Source: Hyphomicrobiales bacterium (GTDB lineage Bacteria > Pseudomonadota > Alphaproteobacteria > Rhizobiales > Rhizobiaceae). From it: a stretch of DNA of 64,000 nucleotides. Below the pieces are notes generated by a model. That model made no database searches. It worked only from the letters and a program-made list of their open reading frames with translations, and was not told the origin of the DNA. Position numbers and translations under genes: made by a program. Shown here in pieces: positions 1 to 9,199 of the stretch (position 1 is the first letter of the stretch; every line of letters starts with the position of its first letter). The stretch spans positions 124,001 to 188,000 of the forward strand of contig UBQW01000016.1 in assembly GCA_900467745.1 (NCBI GenBank), written 5' to 3'.

Positions 1-707
1 ATGAGATCGGCTCCGGCGTGCTCGACGACGACACCGTCGCGCATCACCGCGACCTTGTCTGCAATGTCGGAGACCACGGCAAGGTCGTGGCTGACGAAGA
101 CGAGGGCCGTTCCGTGCCGCTCCTGCAACCGCCGCAATAGATCCAGGATCGAAGCCTGCACGCTGACATCGAGAGCGGTCGTCGGCTCGTCGGCGATGAT
201 GAGGCCTGGGTTCGCCGCAATCGCCATGGCGATCATGACGCGTTGGCGCATGCCGCCTGATAGGTGGCGCGGATAGTCACCCAGTCTCTTCAACGGATTG
301 GAGATCTCGACATCGTTGAGGAGCTCTAGGATGCGTTCTCGTCTTTGCCGACGTCCAATGCGACGATGTGCGCACAAGGCTTCGCTGATCTGATCTCCTA
401 CTGTTTTCAGGGGACGTAGGTTGCTCAAGGGATCCTGGAAGATGAAGCCGATCTCGGCCCCTCGGATCTGGCGAAGGGTCGAAGCGCGCGCTCCAAGGAT
501 TTCCCGACCGTGATAAAGCACACTGCCCTCGACTGTTGCGGCAGGTGGCAGGAGACCAACCGCAGCCAGCAGGCTGGCGCTCTTGCCCGAGCCGGATTCA
601 CCCACGATCGCGAGCGTCTTTCCCGCCCCCACGTCGAACGATACGCCACGCACCGCCTCTACGGTCCCGAAGCGAACCTTCAGATCACGGACTGAAAAGA
701 CGCTCAT
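1..707 (-). CDS. Peptide-type ABC transporter ATP-binding protein (DppD/OppD-like), C-terminus beyond window
   Basis: Reading leftwards from an ATG at 705-707, the frame stays open to the window edge (235 codons seen). It should energise import of peptides or similar solutes from the cytoplasmic face. Visible motifs are Walker A GESGSGKS near residue 35, a Q-loop FQDPLSN, the signature LSGGMRQR (Met for the usual Gln), Walker B LIIADEPTTALD and the switch HD in FVSHDLAV. This is the OppD/DppD pattern. The C-terminal family extension lies off the window. The start is only 4 nt from the stop of the binding-protein gene on its right, so the two are cotranscribed. No permease gene lies between them, so permeases are presumably further along, beyond position 1. 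The family is certain; the substrate is not readable. Confidence 0.9.
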   Translation of the reverse strand, partial: MSVFSVRDLKVRFGTVEAVRGVSFDVGAGKTLAIVGESGSGKSASLLAAVGLLPPAATVEGSVLYHGREILGARASTLRQIRGAEIGFIFQDPLSNLRPLKTVGDQISEALCAHRRIGRRQRRERILELLNDVEISNPLKRLGDYPRHLSGGMRQRVMIAMAIAANPGLIIADEPTTALDVSVQASILDLLRRLQERHGTALVFVSHDLAVVSDIADKVAVMRDGVVVEHAGADL

Positions 708-711
708 CGGA

Positions 712-2466
712 TCAGTTCTTTACTGCGATGTTCGTGATATCTGCCTGAACGGCGAGCGATGACCATGCCCAGTGGGTGATCCGGTCGGAGGTAATCGCGA
801 TCTTGCGCTTTTCAAACAATGGAATCCACGGAAGATCGGCCGAGACGATCTTGTCGGCCTTTGCCCAGATGGGCCCCGGATCATCTGACGGGAATGCCTG
901 AGCGGCAAGCTTGTTGAGTTCGGCATTACTGTAGCAAATCGAGCTTACATTGCCTGTTCCGCACGGAGACGCATCAGAGTTCAGCCAGCCACCGAGAAGC
1001 ATACGGGTGCTTGGTCCCTGCCAGTCGGGCGCGAACTGGCTGCCGAGCGAGATGTCCCAGCGGCTTTTGACGTCTTGAATGAGGGAGTACCACTGCGTCG
1101 GCGGGACCGGGATGAGGTTGAGTTCGATACCGGCAGACGCAACATCTTCCTTGACGGCGACGGCGATGGCTTCGAACTGCGCGGTTGTGCGGTAGATGGC
1201 ATCGAGCTTCACGCCATTCGGGTAGCCCGCCTTGGCAAGCAGTTCCTTCGCCTTTGCCTTGTCGCCCTTGTTGCCTTCGGTCGGATAGGGGTCAAAAGGT
1301 TCGTGGCCGAGGATCGTCGACGTGATGATCTGCGACAGTGGCACGGCGGCGATCGGACCACCTTGAACCTGTACGAGATGCGCGCGGTTGACAGCATAGG
1401 TCAGAGCCTGGCGGACCTCGGGCTTGCGAAGAGCGTTGGCTCCCTCGCTTTGGGCTTCCGGTCGAGCGTTAAAGGTGATGAAGTTCGCTGCTCCGCTGTT
1501 GGACGAATGCAACTGCGCTTCTTTCTGCGTCTGAAAACGCTTGATGGTGCTGCGCGGGGGGACGTCGAGATAAAGCGAGAGATCTGCCTCGCCGGCCTCG
1601 ATTTTTTGGACAATGCTGTCTTCGCTGTTGGCCGTGAAATCTACCACGATCTCGTCGACATAGGCCTTGCGTGCCTCGTCGCTCTCCGGCCTGAAATTCT
1701 TGGCCTTCTTCAGGACAAGTTTCTGCCCGTCCTGATAGCTATCGACGTAGTAAGGGCCGCTCGAGGGAAAGTTCTTCCGGAACTCGGCGGAATCCGGGAA
1801 GTACTTGGAAGCCACTTCAGGCGGTAGCGGCGAGACGAAGTTCATCGAAAGGATGTTCAGGAAATCGTAGGTCTTGGCGTCTGACTTGATCACCAGGGTC
1901 CTGTCGTCGGGAGCGCTTACACCGGAAATCTCATGGCTGTCGATGAAAGCCTTGGACGCCGCCAGGTCGCCCGTCGGTACTTTCGCAAACTGTTGGCAAT
2001 AGTCCTTGAACCCCGAGATTGCGAGGTTGAAGTAATTGATGGCAGCCACCTGCTTGTTGGGATCGCAGAAGCGTTTGATGTCATAGACGAAGTCGCTGGC
2101 AACAATCTTGCGATCAATCGGGCCGGAAAAGAAGACGTCGTCCTTGAGATGGAAGGTATAGGTTTTGCCGTCATCAGTAATATCCCAGGATTTTGCAAGA
2201 TCCGGCACCAGTTTGGTGTCGTCCTTTATGTCCTTGGGCGAGCCCGGATAGGTGACAAGCTGGCGCGTGACCGCACGTAGGATTTCCCAGGAATCTGTGC
2301 TGTAGCCGGTTACGGGATCGAACGCATCGAGGTCCTGAAGCGAGGCGATACGCAATGTGCCGCCGAACTGCGGTTCGCTTGCGAGGGCCGGTGAACCGAG
2401 CACGGCGGTGATCGCAATGCCTGACACGATCAGTTGGCTTGCCAAGCGGCGAGAGCGAAGTTTCAT
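712..2466 (-). CDS. ABC transporter substrate-binding protein, SBP_bac_5 (peptide/nickel type)
   Basis: This 584-residue exported protein belongs to the DppA/OppA-type solute-binding family, which captures peptides, opines or related solutes in the periplasm. An N-terminal signal peptide (basic start, hydrophobic stretch, cleavage near ALASEP) is followed by GGTLRIASLQDLDAFDP, the usual beginning of the mature domain. The family landmark LAKSWDITDDGKTYTFHLKDDV follows at about residues 90-110. The length is slightly above the usual 500-550. It is the first gene of a minus-strand operon with the ATP-binding gene to its left. Its promoter region holds an inverted repeat (2493-2509) that matches one in front of the divergent binding-protein gene at 2804. 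Family assignment is firm; substrate is unknown. Confidence 0.92.
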   Translation of the reverse strand: MKLRSRRLASQLIVSGIAITAVLGSPALASEPQFGGTLRIASLQDLDAFDPVTGYSTDSWEILRAVTRQLVTYPGSPKDIKDDTKLVPDLAKSWDITDDGKTYTFHLKDDVFFSGPIDRKIVASDFVYDIKRFCDPNKQVAAINYFNLAISGFKDYCQQFAKVPTGDLAASKAFIDSHEISGVSAPDDRTLVIKSDAKTYDFLNILSMNFVSPLPPEVASKYFPDSAEFRKNFPSSGPYYVDSYQDGQKLVLKKAKNFRPESDEARKAYVDEIVVDFTANSEDSIVQKIEAGEADLSLYLDVPPRSTIKRFQTQKEAQLHSSNSGAANFITFNARPEAQSEGANALRKPEVRQALTYAVNRAHLVQVQGGPIAAVPLSQIITSTILGHEPFDPYPTEGNKGDKAKAKELLAKAGYPNGVKLDAIYRTTAQFEAIAVAVKEDVASAGIELNLIPVPPTQWYSLIQDVKSRWDISLGSQFAPDWQGPSTRMLLGGWLNSDASPCGTGNVSSICYSNAELNKLAAQAFPSDDPGPIWAKADKIVSADLPWIPLFEKRKIAITSDRITHWAWSSLAVQADITNIAVKN

Positions 2467-2492
2467 TTTTTTGGGAGCCTTAATTGATAATG

Positions 2493-2509
2493 TCTATAAT
2501 GTTTATAGA
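2493..2509. promoter_or_regulatory. Operator-like inverted repeat upstream of left SBP gene
   Basis: TCTATAA-TGT-TTATAGA is a perfect 7-nt inverted repeat with a 3-nt spacer, ending 26 nt before the ATG of the left binding-protein gene. With two flanking bases it reads TGTCTATAATGTTTATAGA, which matches the other site (reverse strand of 2774-2792) at 16 of 19 positions. Both sites have the TGTCTA end facing their own gene. The size and symmetry fit a dimeric regulator such as a GntR-family protein; that identity is inference. Confidence 0.6.
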
Positions 2510-2773
2510 TTTATCGCCTGCGGAGAATGTCCCAAACTTCCAAACTTGCGCGGGCAAGGCAGAATATCTGTTCGGATAATTGGTGTTTCGCGAAATGTGT
2601 TTGCGTTGACTGAATGCGCGATCGAAACGTCGAAAGAGCCGTGTCGGCTTCAGCACATCGAAAATGCATCTCCGGAACGCGCATTGAAAACCCGCGTTCG
2701 GAGTGAGGATTTTCACAAGACGGGCTTAAATTAGAACAGAACCACCGCGCCCTCGGCACAGATATATAGCATA

Positions 2774-2790
2774 TCTACAAAAATTGTAGA
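2774..2790. promoter_or_regulatory. Operator-like inverted repeat upstream of right SBP gene
   Basis: TCTACAA-AAA-TTGTAGA is a perfect 7-3-7 inverted repeat ending 13 nt before the GTG start of the right binding-protein gene. It is the partner of the site at 2493-2509 (consensus TCTAYAA-N3-TTRTAGA). Its position close to the ribosome binding site suggests repression. Confidence 0.6.
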
Positions 2791-2803
2791 CATTGAGGGA
2801 TCC

Positions 2804-4396
2804 GTGGTGACCAGGCCTGTTCGGAAATCATTTGCACTTCGCGTCGCCGGAGCGTTCTTAGTATCGATACTTGCATCTTCCGCATTTTCAGCCGAGCGCG
2901 GTGGAACACTCAATCTGATCGTCCAGCCTGAGCCGATATCGCTCAACCCGGGGATCAACCGGCTGGGTCCCGCGACTTTCGTCGGCGACAAGATCTATGA
3001 TTCCCTGCTCGGGTACTCGGCAAAGGATGTTCAGCCCACTGCGCGGCTTGCAGTCAGCTGGACGATCTCAACAGATGGAAAGACCTACACATTCAAGCTT
3101 CGCCCCGGCGTCACCTGGCACGATGGCGAGCCATTCACATCCAAGGACGTCGCCTTCAGCCTTGGCGACTTTCTACCCGTGCAGCATGCACGTTCAAGGG
3201 ATTTGAGAGCGGAGATCGAGCGGATCGAGACGCCGGACGATCTGACGGTCGTGTTCGTCCTGAAAGCGCCTTACCCGGCATTCCTGTGGTCGCTCAACGT
3301 CGCGATCGTGCCGGCCCACAAATACGTCGGTACGACAGACTATCGCAATGCGCCGGCAAACAAGGAGTTCATCGGGACGGGCCCATTCAAGTTCGCCGAG
3401 TGGAAAAAGGGCAGCATCATTCGTCTCGTGCGAAACGACAGGTACTGGGATGAAGGCAAGCCATATCTCGACGAGATCGACTTTCAGATCGTGCCGGATG
3501 CGAATTCCCGGTCGATCGCCTTCGAAACAGGTCAGGTGGATGTCCTTCGGTCCGGCGACGTGGAGAATTTCGACATTCCTCGCCTGGGGGCACTCGATGG
3601 CGTGAAGTCGAGCGAGGATGGCTGGGAGTTCCTACAGCCGATCGGCTACGTCCATCTCAACAACCGCAACCCTATCCTTGCAAATCAGAAGGTTCGCCAG
3701 GCGATCACTCAGGCGATTGATCGTGACTTTATCATCAACACGATCTTTGCCGGATACGGCAAGCCGATCAATGGGCCTTTTTCACGAGTGTCTGCTTACA
3801 AGGATACGAGCGTCGAGACGGTCTATCCCTATGATCCACAAAAGGCCGCGGCCCTGCTGGACGAAGCCGGATATAAGATTGGCGCCGATGGGACCAGATT
3901 TGCCCTGAAGCTTGTACCCCTGCCCTATGGAGAGATCTGGTCGCGCCAGGCCGAATACTTGCGCGAGGCGCTGGCTGCAGTCGGTGTCAAGGTGGAAATC
4001 CAGTCCGTGGATGTGGCTGGATGGTTCAAGCGCCTTACCACTTTCGATTACGACCTCGCCCAGAATTTCGTCTATACGACGGCAGATCCAGGCATCGGGA
4101 TTTCCTACGCGTACAAAACCGTCAAGGGCGACAATGCGGGCAGTACTGGTGGCAATGTCAACGGCTACTCCAACCCCGAGATCGATGCGCTTCTAGACCA
4201 GGGGGCGCACGAACCCGACGTCGCCAAGCGCAAGGAAATCTATTCGACCGTCCAGAAGATACTGTCGCGCGACGTGCCGATGGTGTGGACCCACGATATC
4301 GTGTTTCCCACGCTTTACCGTGAAAAAGTTCAGGACCTCGTCACGACCGCGCTCGGTACCGACGACAACTTTGCTTCCGTTTGGCTGAAAAAGTAG
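2804..4396 (+). CDS. ABC transporter substrate-binding protein, SBP_bac_5 (peptide/nickel type)
   Basis: A 530-residue periplasmic binding protein of the DppA/OppA class. The start is GTG at 2804 (a second in-frame GTG follows directly) behind GAGGGA at 2795. A signal peptide ending near AFSAERGG precedes the mature start GGTLNLIVQPEPISLNPG. The family signature LAVSWTISTDGKTYTFKLR lies near residues 83-101. It heads a plus-strand operon of two permeases, a double ATPase, a flavin monooxygenase and an acetyltransferase. It is clearly diverged from the binding protein at 712-2466, so this is a second system rather than a recent duplicate. Its substrate may be a sulfur- or nitrogen-bearing compound processed by the two enzymes downstream, but that rests on context only. 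Confidence 0.92.
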   Translation: MVTRPVRKSFALRVAGAFLVSILASSAFSAERGGTLNLIVQPEPISLNPGINRLGPATFVGDKIYDSLLGYSAKDVQPTARLAVSWTISTDGKTYTFKLRPGVTWHDGEPFTSKDVAFSLGDFLPVQHARSRDLRAEIERIETPDDLTVVFVLKAPYPAFLWSLNVAIVPAHKYVGTTDYRNAPANKEFIGTGPFKFAEWKKGSIIRLVRNDRYWDEGKPYLDEIDFQIVPDANSRSIAFETGQVDVLRSGDVENFDIPRLGALDGVKSSEDGWEFLQPIGYVHLNNRNPILANQKVRQAITQAIDRDFIINTIFAGYGKPINGPFSRVSAYKDTSVETVYPYDPQKAAALLDEAGYKIGADGTRFALKLVPLPYGEIWSRQAEYLREALAAVGVKVEIQSVDVAGWFKRLTTFDYDLAQNFVYTTADPGIGISYAYKTVKGDNAGSTGGNVNGYSNPEIDALLDQGAHEPDVAKRKEIYSTVQKILSRDVPMVWTHDIVFPTLYREKVQDLVTTALGTDDNFASVWLKK

Positions 4397-4401
4397 TGGT
4401 C

Positions 4402-5421
4402 ATGGTGCTGTTCAGGTCCTTTAAAGGTCAAATAAGACTGACAGTGTCGAGCGCGGCGCTGCGGCTTTTCAAGGCCTTCGTAACACTCACTTGCGTCGTC
4501 ATCTTCAGTTTCCTGATCCTTCGGCTTGCACCGGGTGATCCGGCGCTGATCTTGGCGGGTGATCAAGGTGGCAGCGATCCGGCCTTCGTCGATGAACTGC
4601 GTCGACACCTCGGATTGGACGGGCCGGTATACCTGCAGCTGTGGCACTATCTCAAGAGTGTCGTGACGCTGGACTTCGGCCTGTCTTATCGCGATCAGCG
4701 ACCGGTCATCGATATCGTTCTCGAGAAGGTTCCGGCAACGTTGCTCTTGACGGTGAGCGGGTTTATCTTTTCCGTGGTAGTTGGCGTGACCCTCGGTGCT
4801 CTGGCCTCTCGCAGGCCAGGATCGGCGCTCGACGGCTTGATCACCATGATATCGGTGGCGTTCTTCGCGATGCCGATGTTCTGGGTTGGCCTCGTCTTCA
4901 TCATCATCTTCGCAGTCAAGCTCGGCTGGTTCCCCTCTTACGGTTTAGAGACAGCGGCCATTGCCGCGAAAGGTGGATGGGCGGCGTTCTGCGATCGCGC
5001 ATCCCACATGGTTCTGCCGGTCCTGACACTCGGCCTTTTTTACATGGCAATCCACGCTAGAGTGGCACGTACCGCCCTTTTGCAGGTTTCCGGCATGGAT
5101 TTTGTCCGCACGGCTCGGGCAAAGGGGCTTTCACCCTTTCGCATCTGGCGAGACCACCTGCTTCGAAATGCCCTGCTCCCGACCATAACCCTTGCCTCCC
5201 TTCAGGCAGGCCAGCTTATTGGCGGCTCCATACTCGTTGAAACAGTGTTCGCCTGGCCCGGCATTGGAAGACTCGCTTTCGATGCTTTGGCCAGTCGGGA
5301 CTACAATGTTCTGCTAGCCGTCTTCATCGTCTCGTCGTGTGGCGTCATTCTCGCAAATCTTGTCGCCGACGCCGCCTACCGGATGATCGATCCGCGACTC
5401 GACAGGGAGGCAACATCGTGA
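4402..5421 (+). CDS. Peptide-type ABC transporter permease (DppB-like)
   Basis: This inner-membrane permease has about 339 residues and the OppB/DppB architecture: an N-terminal membrane segment (residues about 17-40) ending in LRLAPGDP, a periplasmic stretch, then five further segments. The EAA coupling loop ARTALLQVSGMDFVRTARAKG contacts the ATPase. The ATG at 4402 is chosen as start. GTG at 4396, overlapping the previous stop, and TTG at 4381 are also in frame, and no strong ribosome site separates them. It lies directly behind the binding-protein gene and ends in a GTGA overlap with the next permease. Confidence 0.9.
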   Translation: MVLFRSFKGQIRLTVSSAALRLFKAFVTLTCVVIFSFLILRLAPGDPALILAGDQGGSDPAFVDELRRHLGLDGPVYLQLWHYLKSVVTLDFGLSYRDQRPVIDIVLEKVPATLLLTVSGFIFSVVVGVTLGALASRRPGSALDGLITMISVAFFAMPMFWVGLVFIIIFAVKLGWFPSYGLETAAIAAKGGWAAFCDRASHMVLPVLTLGLFYMAIHARVARTALLQVSGMDFVRTARAKGLSPFRIWRDHLLRNALLPTITLASLQAGQLIGGSILVETVFAWPGIGRLAFDALASRDYNVLLAVFIVSSCGVILANLVADAAYRMIDPRLDREATS

Positions 5422-6251
5422 TTATGCGGCCAGGCCACCCTTTGTTGAAACCGTCCGTCCTCGTCGGCCTTGTGATCCTTGCCGCGCTTTTAGCGCTCGT
5501 GATTTTCGCAGATGTTCTTTATCCCGGCGATCCGTGGCGAATGGTGGCACGGCCAAATCTGCCACCTCTCTCTCCCGGATTTCCGGCTGGAACAGATATG
5601 TTGGGCCGGGATCTTGCTGCCGGACTTGTGCATGGTAGCCGCGCGACACTTGCAGTGGCATTGAGCGTCGTCGTCTTTGCTGTCACCCTTGGCGCTGCCT
5701 TGGGTTTACTGGCCGGATATTTCGGCAACATCATCGACGAGTTGATCGTTCGGCTCACTGAATTCTTCCAAACGATTCCCGGATTTTTGCTGACAATCAT
5801 GGTTGTCGCAATCCTGTCTCCGACGCGTTGGACGGTCGTGTTCGCAATTGCGTTGATCTCCTGGCCGCCGATCGTGCGCATTGTGCGCGCCGAGGTGCTG
5901 TTAATCCGCCGTCTCGACTGGGTTCGAGCGGCAAGAGTGAGCGGACTGTCGCACGGTCGGATCGTCCTGCTTCACGTCCTGCCACACATCCTTCCCCAAC
6001 TCGTGGTCCAGGCATCGCTGCTTGTTGCCGCAGCCGTGATGATCGAATCTGGCATCAGCTTTCTCGGGCTGGGAAATCGCGACGCCGTCTCGTGGGGCTT
6101 CCTTCTCGGATCCGGGCGATCATCGTTTAGCGTGAATTGGTGGCTGTCCACCTTGCCCGGCCTGGCGATATTCGCGACCGTACTCGCCTTCAACCTTGTC
6201 GGTGATGGGCTGGAACGCCTGCTTGATCCGAAGCGGCCGGGAAGAAGGTAA
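5418..6251 (+). CDS. Peptide-type ABC transporter permease (DppC-like)
   Basis: This second membrane subunit has about 277 residues. GTG at 5418 overlaps the stop of dppB (GTGA) and has GGGAGG seven bases upstream; ATG at 5424 is the alternative. The DppC/OppC hallmarks are present: HPLLKPSVLVGL at the start of the first membrane span, the periplasmic AGTDMLGRDL motif, and the EAA loop VRAARVSGLSHGRIVLLHVLPH. It ends two bases before the ATG of the ATPase gene, so translation is tightly coupled. Confidence 0.9.
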   Translation: MIMRPGHPLLKPSVLVGLVILAALLALVIFADVLYPGDPWRMVARPNLPPLSPGFPAGTDMLGRDLAAGLVHGSRATLAVALSVVVFAVTLGAALGLLAGYFGNIIDELIVRLTEFFQTIPGFLLTIMVVAILSPTRWTVVFAIALISWPPIVRIVRAEVLLIRRLDWVRAARVSGLSHGRIVLLHVLPHILPQLVVQASLLVAAAVMIESGISFLGLGNRDAVSWGFLLGSGRSSFSVNWWLSTLPGLAIFATVLAFNLVGDGLERLLDPKRPGRR

Positions 6252-6253
6252 CT

Positions 6254-7903
6254 ATGGCACATCAGCCGAAACCACTCCTTTCAATCGATGGCCTGAACAT
6301 CTCGTTGCCTGCGGGGTCGGACCGATCTCTCGCCGTCGCCAACGTATCGCTCTCGATCGGTCGCGGCGAAGTGGTTTGCATCGTCGGCGAGAGCGGGTCC
6401 GGCAAGTCTGTACTTGCTTCGGCGATATCGGGCCTGTTGCCGGGCAATGCGCTGCAGGCAACCAATGGTTCGCTGACATTCGATGGTCACGATGTCTTGA
6501 CGATGAACGAGGCTCAACTGCGCCGACTTCGGGGCGCGCGTATTGGCTATGTTTTCCAGGAGCCGATGACGGCTCTCAACCCGCTGTTGACCATCGCAAG
6601 GCAGGTTCGCGAGACACTGCAGGCACATGGACGCGACGGATCGGCCGACAAGATTGCGTCGCTCTTTCGATCGATGCGTCTGCCCGATCCCGAAGAAATT
6701 GGCGGTAGGTATCCGCATGAATTGTCCGGAGGACAGCGTCAGCGGGTCGCGATTGCCATGGCGATCGCTTGCGAGCCTGAACTGTTAATCGCCGACGAAC
6801 CGACAACTGCGCTTGATGTCACGACGCAGTCCGAAATCCTGAAGCTCATCCTCGAATTGCGGGCCGAGCGTGGTCTTGCCGTCCTGTTTATCACACACGA
6901 CTTTGGAGTTGTCCGCGATATCGCCGACCGTATCGTTGTCATGCAGAATGGCCAGATCGTCGAGACGGGTGCTGCTGTTCCACTCCTCACCTCGCCACAA
7001 CAACCTTACACGCGTCGACTTCTCGCTGCTGTACCAGACATCGACAGCGCGCCACCGCAAGACGAGGTCAAAGGCCCGATCATCCTTGACCTTGGACAGG
7101 TCAGCAAGCGGCATAAGAAAAGGCGCCGAGTGTTCGGACAGACGAGAACCGTCGCTCCGGCGCTTGACGGCGTCGATCTTGTGCTGCGGCAGGGTGAAAC
7201 ACTGGCACTTGTGGGCGAAAGCGGTTCGGGCAAGTCGACGCTTGGCCAAATCATAACGGGCCTCCTGGAGCGTGATGACGGGAAGTTCCATTTCTTGGGC
7301 GAGGAGATCACCTGTGCCGAGGATCTGTTTACGCGCGAGCGGCGCCCTCTCGTCCAGATGGTGTTCCAGGATCCGCAATCGTCTCTAAATCCGCGGCACA
7401 GCATAAGACGAGTGCTCACGGAGCCAGCAATCAACCTGGGTGCCACCAGGGCTGAGGCAGAGGCGCGCATGGTGGAACTGCTTGGCAGGGTGGGCATCGA
7501 TCCGGCTGCGGCCGATCGCAAGCCGCACGCCTTTTCGGGCGGGCAGCGCCAACGCATTGCCTTGGCGCGCGCACTTATGCTCCGACCGAGACTGCTGGTC
7601 GCTGATGAACCCGTTTCTGCCCTTGACGTCTCGGTTCAAGCCCAAATTCTGGTGCTCTTGTCGGAGCTGCAGCGCGATCTGGGCCTTTCTATGCTGTTTA
7701 TCACACACGATCTAAGGGTCGCGGTTTCAGTCGCCCATCGGATCGCGGTGATGCAGGGTGGCAGGGTCGTCGAGATGGCGCCGACGAGCCAGATTATCGG
7801 TCAGCCGGCGTCAGATTACGCCCGCGCTCTGATCGCCTCCATTCCTGGAAGACACACGGCTGAGATCCAGCCTCAACCCTTTGCACAACGAGACTTTGTA
7901 TGA
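6254..7903 (+). CDS. Fused dual ATP-binding subunit of peptide-type ABC transporter (DppD-DppF)
   Basis: This 549-residue protein carries two complete nucleotide-binding domains in tandem. The first (about 8-260) has GESGSGKS, LSGGQRQRVAIA and LLIADEPTTALD; the second (about 275-535) has GESGSGKS, FSGGQRQRIALA and LLVADEPVSALD. Both keep the catalytic glutamate and the switch histidine (ITHD), so both sites look competent. It replaces the separate DppD and DppF proteins of the classic system and completes a full importer with the three preceding genes. The left operon instead uses a single-domain ATPase. The start ATG at 6254 follows GAAGAAGG. Confidence 0.93.
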   Translation: MAHQPKPLLSIDGLNISLPAGSDRSLAVANVSLSIGRGEVVCIVGESGSGKSVLASAISGLLPGNALQATNGSLTFDGHDVLTMNEAQLRRLRGARIGYVFQEPMTALNPLLTIARQVRETLQAHGRDGSADKIASLFRSMRLPDPEEIGGRYPHELSGGQRQRVAIAMAIACEPELLIADEPTTALDVTTQSEILKLILELRAERGLAVLFITHDFGVVRDIADRIVVMQNGQIVETGAAVPLLTSPQQPYTRRLLAAVPDIDSAPPQDEVKGPIILDLGQVSKRHKKRRRVFGQTRTVAPALDGVDLVLRQGETLALVGESGSGKSTLGQIITGLLERDDGKFHFLGEEITCAEDLFTRERRPLVQMVFQDPQSSLNPRHSIRRVLTEPAINLGATRAEAEARMVELLGRVGIDPAAADRKPHAFSGGQRQRIALARALMLRPRLLVADEPVSALDVSVQAQILVLLSELQRDLGLSMLFITHDLRVAVSVAHRIAVMQGGRVVEMAPTSQIIGQPASDYARALIASIPGRHTAEIQPQPFAQRDFV

Positions 7904-7958
7904 AAACGAACGAAACTCACTTGTCGCTGCCTATCCTCTGCCGCGAGGAGGCAAAGCT

Positions 7959-9092
7959 GTGAGCGGGCGCATCCAACTCCACTGGTACCTTCCCACGAAC
8001 GGTGATAGTCGTGGACTGACCGGCTCAGGCGCCGATAGCCATGTAATTGAGATTGCCGGAGGCTTCCGTCCGCCGACACTTTCTTATCTCGGCGAAGTTG
8101 CTCGCGCTGCAGAAGCGCAGCCTTTTCATGCGGTCCTGACGCCAACCGGGACATGGTGCGAGGATGCATGGATCGCAACGGCGGCCTTGTCGCGGGAAAC
8201 CACGCGACTGAAATTCCTTGTGGCGTTCCGACCCGGTTTAATTTCGCCGACGCTCGTCGCGCATCAGGCGGCGACGTTCCAACGGCTGACAGATGGCCGA
8301 TTGCTGCTGAACGTGGTCACTGGTGGCGATCGCTTCGAGCAGGCGCGGTTTGGTGATCATCTCGACCATGACGCGCGATACGAACGGACGGCGGAGTTTA
8401 TCGAGGTACTCCGCGGTGTGACAGACGAGAGTCAGGCCGAGCCCTTCTCGTTCAAGGGCAGGCATTACGACATCAGGCAGGCCCGGATCAACGCCACCCC
8501 GTTCGGACTGCCTGACATCTTCTTTGGCGGCGCCAGCACCGCCGCAACCGAAGTCGCCACGTCCCACGCCGATGTCTACCTTGTATGGGGACGTCAGCCG
8601 TCACTGGAAGCTGACAACATTATCAGGCTCAAGGCTCAGGCTGCTGCCAAAGGCCGTGACTTGAAGTTCGGTGTGCGCCTGCACGTGATCTCGCGGGATA
8701 CTGAAGGCGAAGCCTGGGCGGTTGCCGACAAGCTTCTTTCGTGGATCTCTCCCGATCAGGTCGCCAAGGCGCGAGACCTCGCTGCCAAGTCGGAATCGGT
8801 TGGACAAGGCAACATGTCGGCACTACACGCCGAGCGCGATGGCGTGCCGAAGTCGGCGCGGGAACTTCAGATCCACCCGGGTGTCTGGTCTGGCTACGGT
8901 CTTGTTCGCGGAGGTGCCGGAACTGCACTGGTGGGAAGCCATGAACAGGTCGCAGACCTCATCGAGGACTATCACAATGCTGGCTTCGACCACTTCATCT
9001 TGTCTGGACAACCTCATCTCGAAGAAGCCTGGCATTTTGGTGAGGGCGCTGCCGCGCTGTTGAAGTCCCGTGGCCGCCTTGCGCCTGTCTAA
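7959..9092 (+). CDS. LLM-class FMN-dependent monooxygenase (SsuD-like)
   Basis: About 377 residues of the luciferase-like flavin-dependent family, close to alkanesulfonate monooxygenase SsuD in its N-terminal RIQLHWYLPTNGDSR and in length (SsuD about 380). Such enzymes use reduced FMN and oxygen to cleave C-S bonds or oxidise small substrates. GTG at 7959 is chosen because GAGGAGG lies seven bases upstream and the protein then begins like the family. An in-frame ATG at 7881 would add 26 unconserved residues and overlap the ATPase gene. Features include LKFLVAFRPGLISPTLVAHQ and LLLNVVTGGDR, typical of the flavin-binding barrel. No flavin reductase (SsuE-like) is nearby. The substrate probably arrives through the peptide-type transporter of the same operon (inference). 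Confidence 0.88.
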   Translation: MSGRIQLHWYLPTNGDSRGLTGSGADSHVIEIAGGFRPPTLSYLGEVARAAEAQPFHAVLTPTGTWCEDAWIATAALSRETTRLKFLVAFRPGLISPTLVAHQAATFQRLTDGRLLLNVVTGGDRFEQARFGDHLDHDARYERTAEFIEVLRGVTDESQAEPFSFKGRHYDIRQARINATPFGLPDIFFGGASTAATEVATSHADVYLVWGRQPSLEADNIIRLKAQAAAKGRDLKFGVRLHVISRDTEGEAWAVADKLLSWISPDQVAKARDLAAKSESVGQGNMSALHAERDGVPKSARELQIHPGVWSGYGLVRGGAGTALVGSHEQVADLIEDYHNAGFDHFILSGQPHLEEAWHFGEGAAALLKSRGRLAPV

Positions 9093-9199
9093 CCCAGGAG
9101 CAGTTCGCCTGTGTTGCCGCATACACCGTTCGAACGCTCAGCATGGCAATTGCGACATTTCATCGTTCGAAGTGTTTTCGCAGATTTTGAAGGCAAGAG

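Larger units (their letters stand above)
2467..2803. other. Divergent intergenic region between two peptide-type ABC operons
   Basis: These 337 bases lie between two divergent binding-protein genes. Both ends are AT-rich and each carries a perfect 7-3-7 inverted repeat close to the adjoining start codon (listed separately). The middle (about 2520-2770) holds no convincing coding frame. No regulator gene lies here, so the protein that binds the repeats must be encoded elsewhere. Confidence 0.7.
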
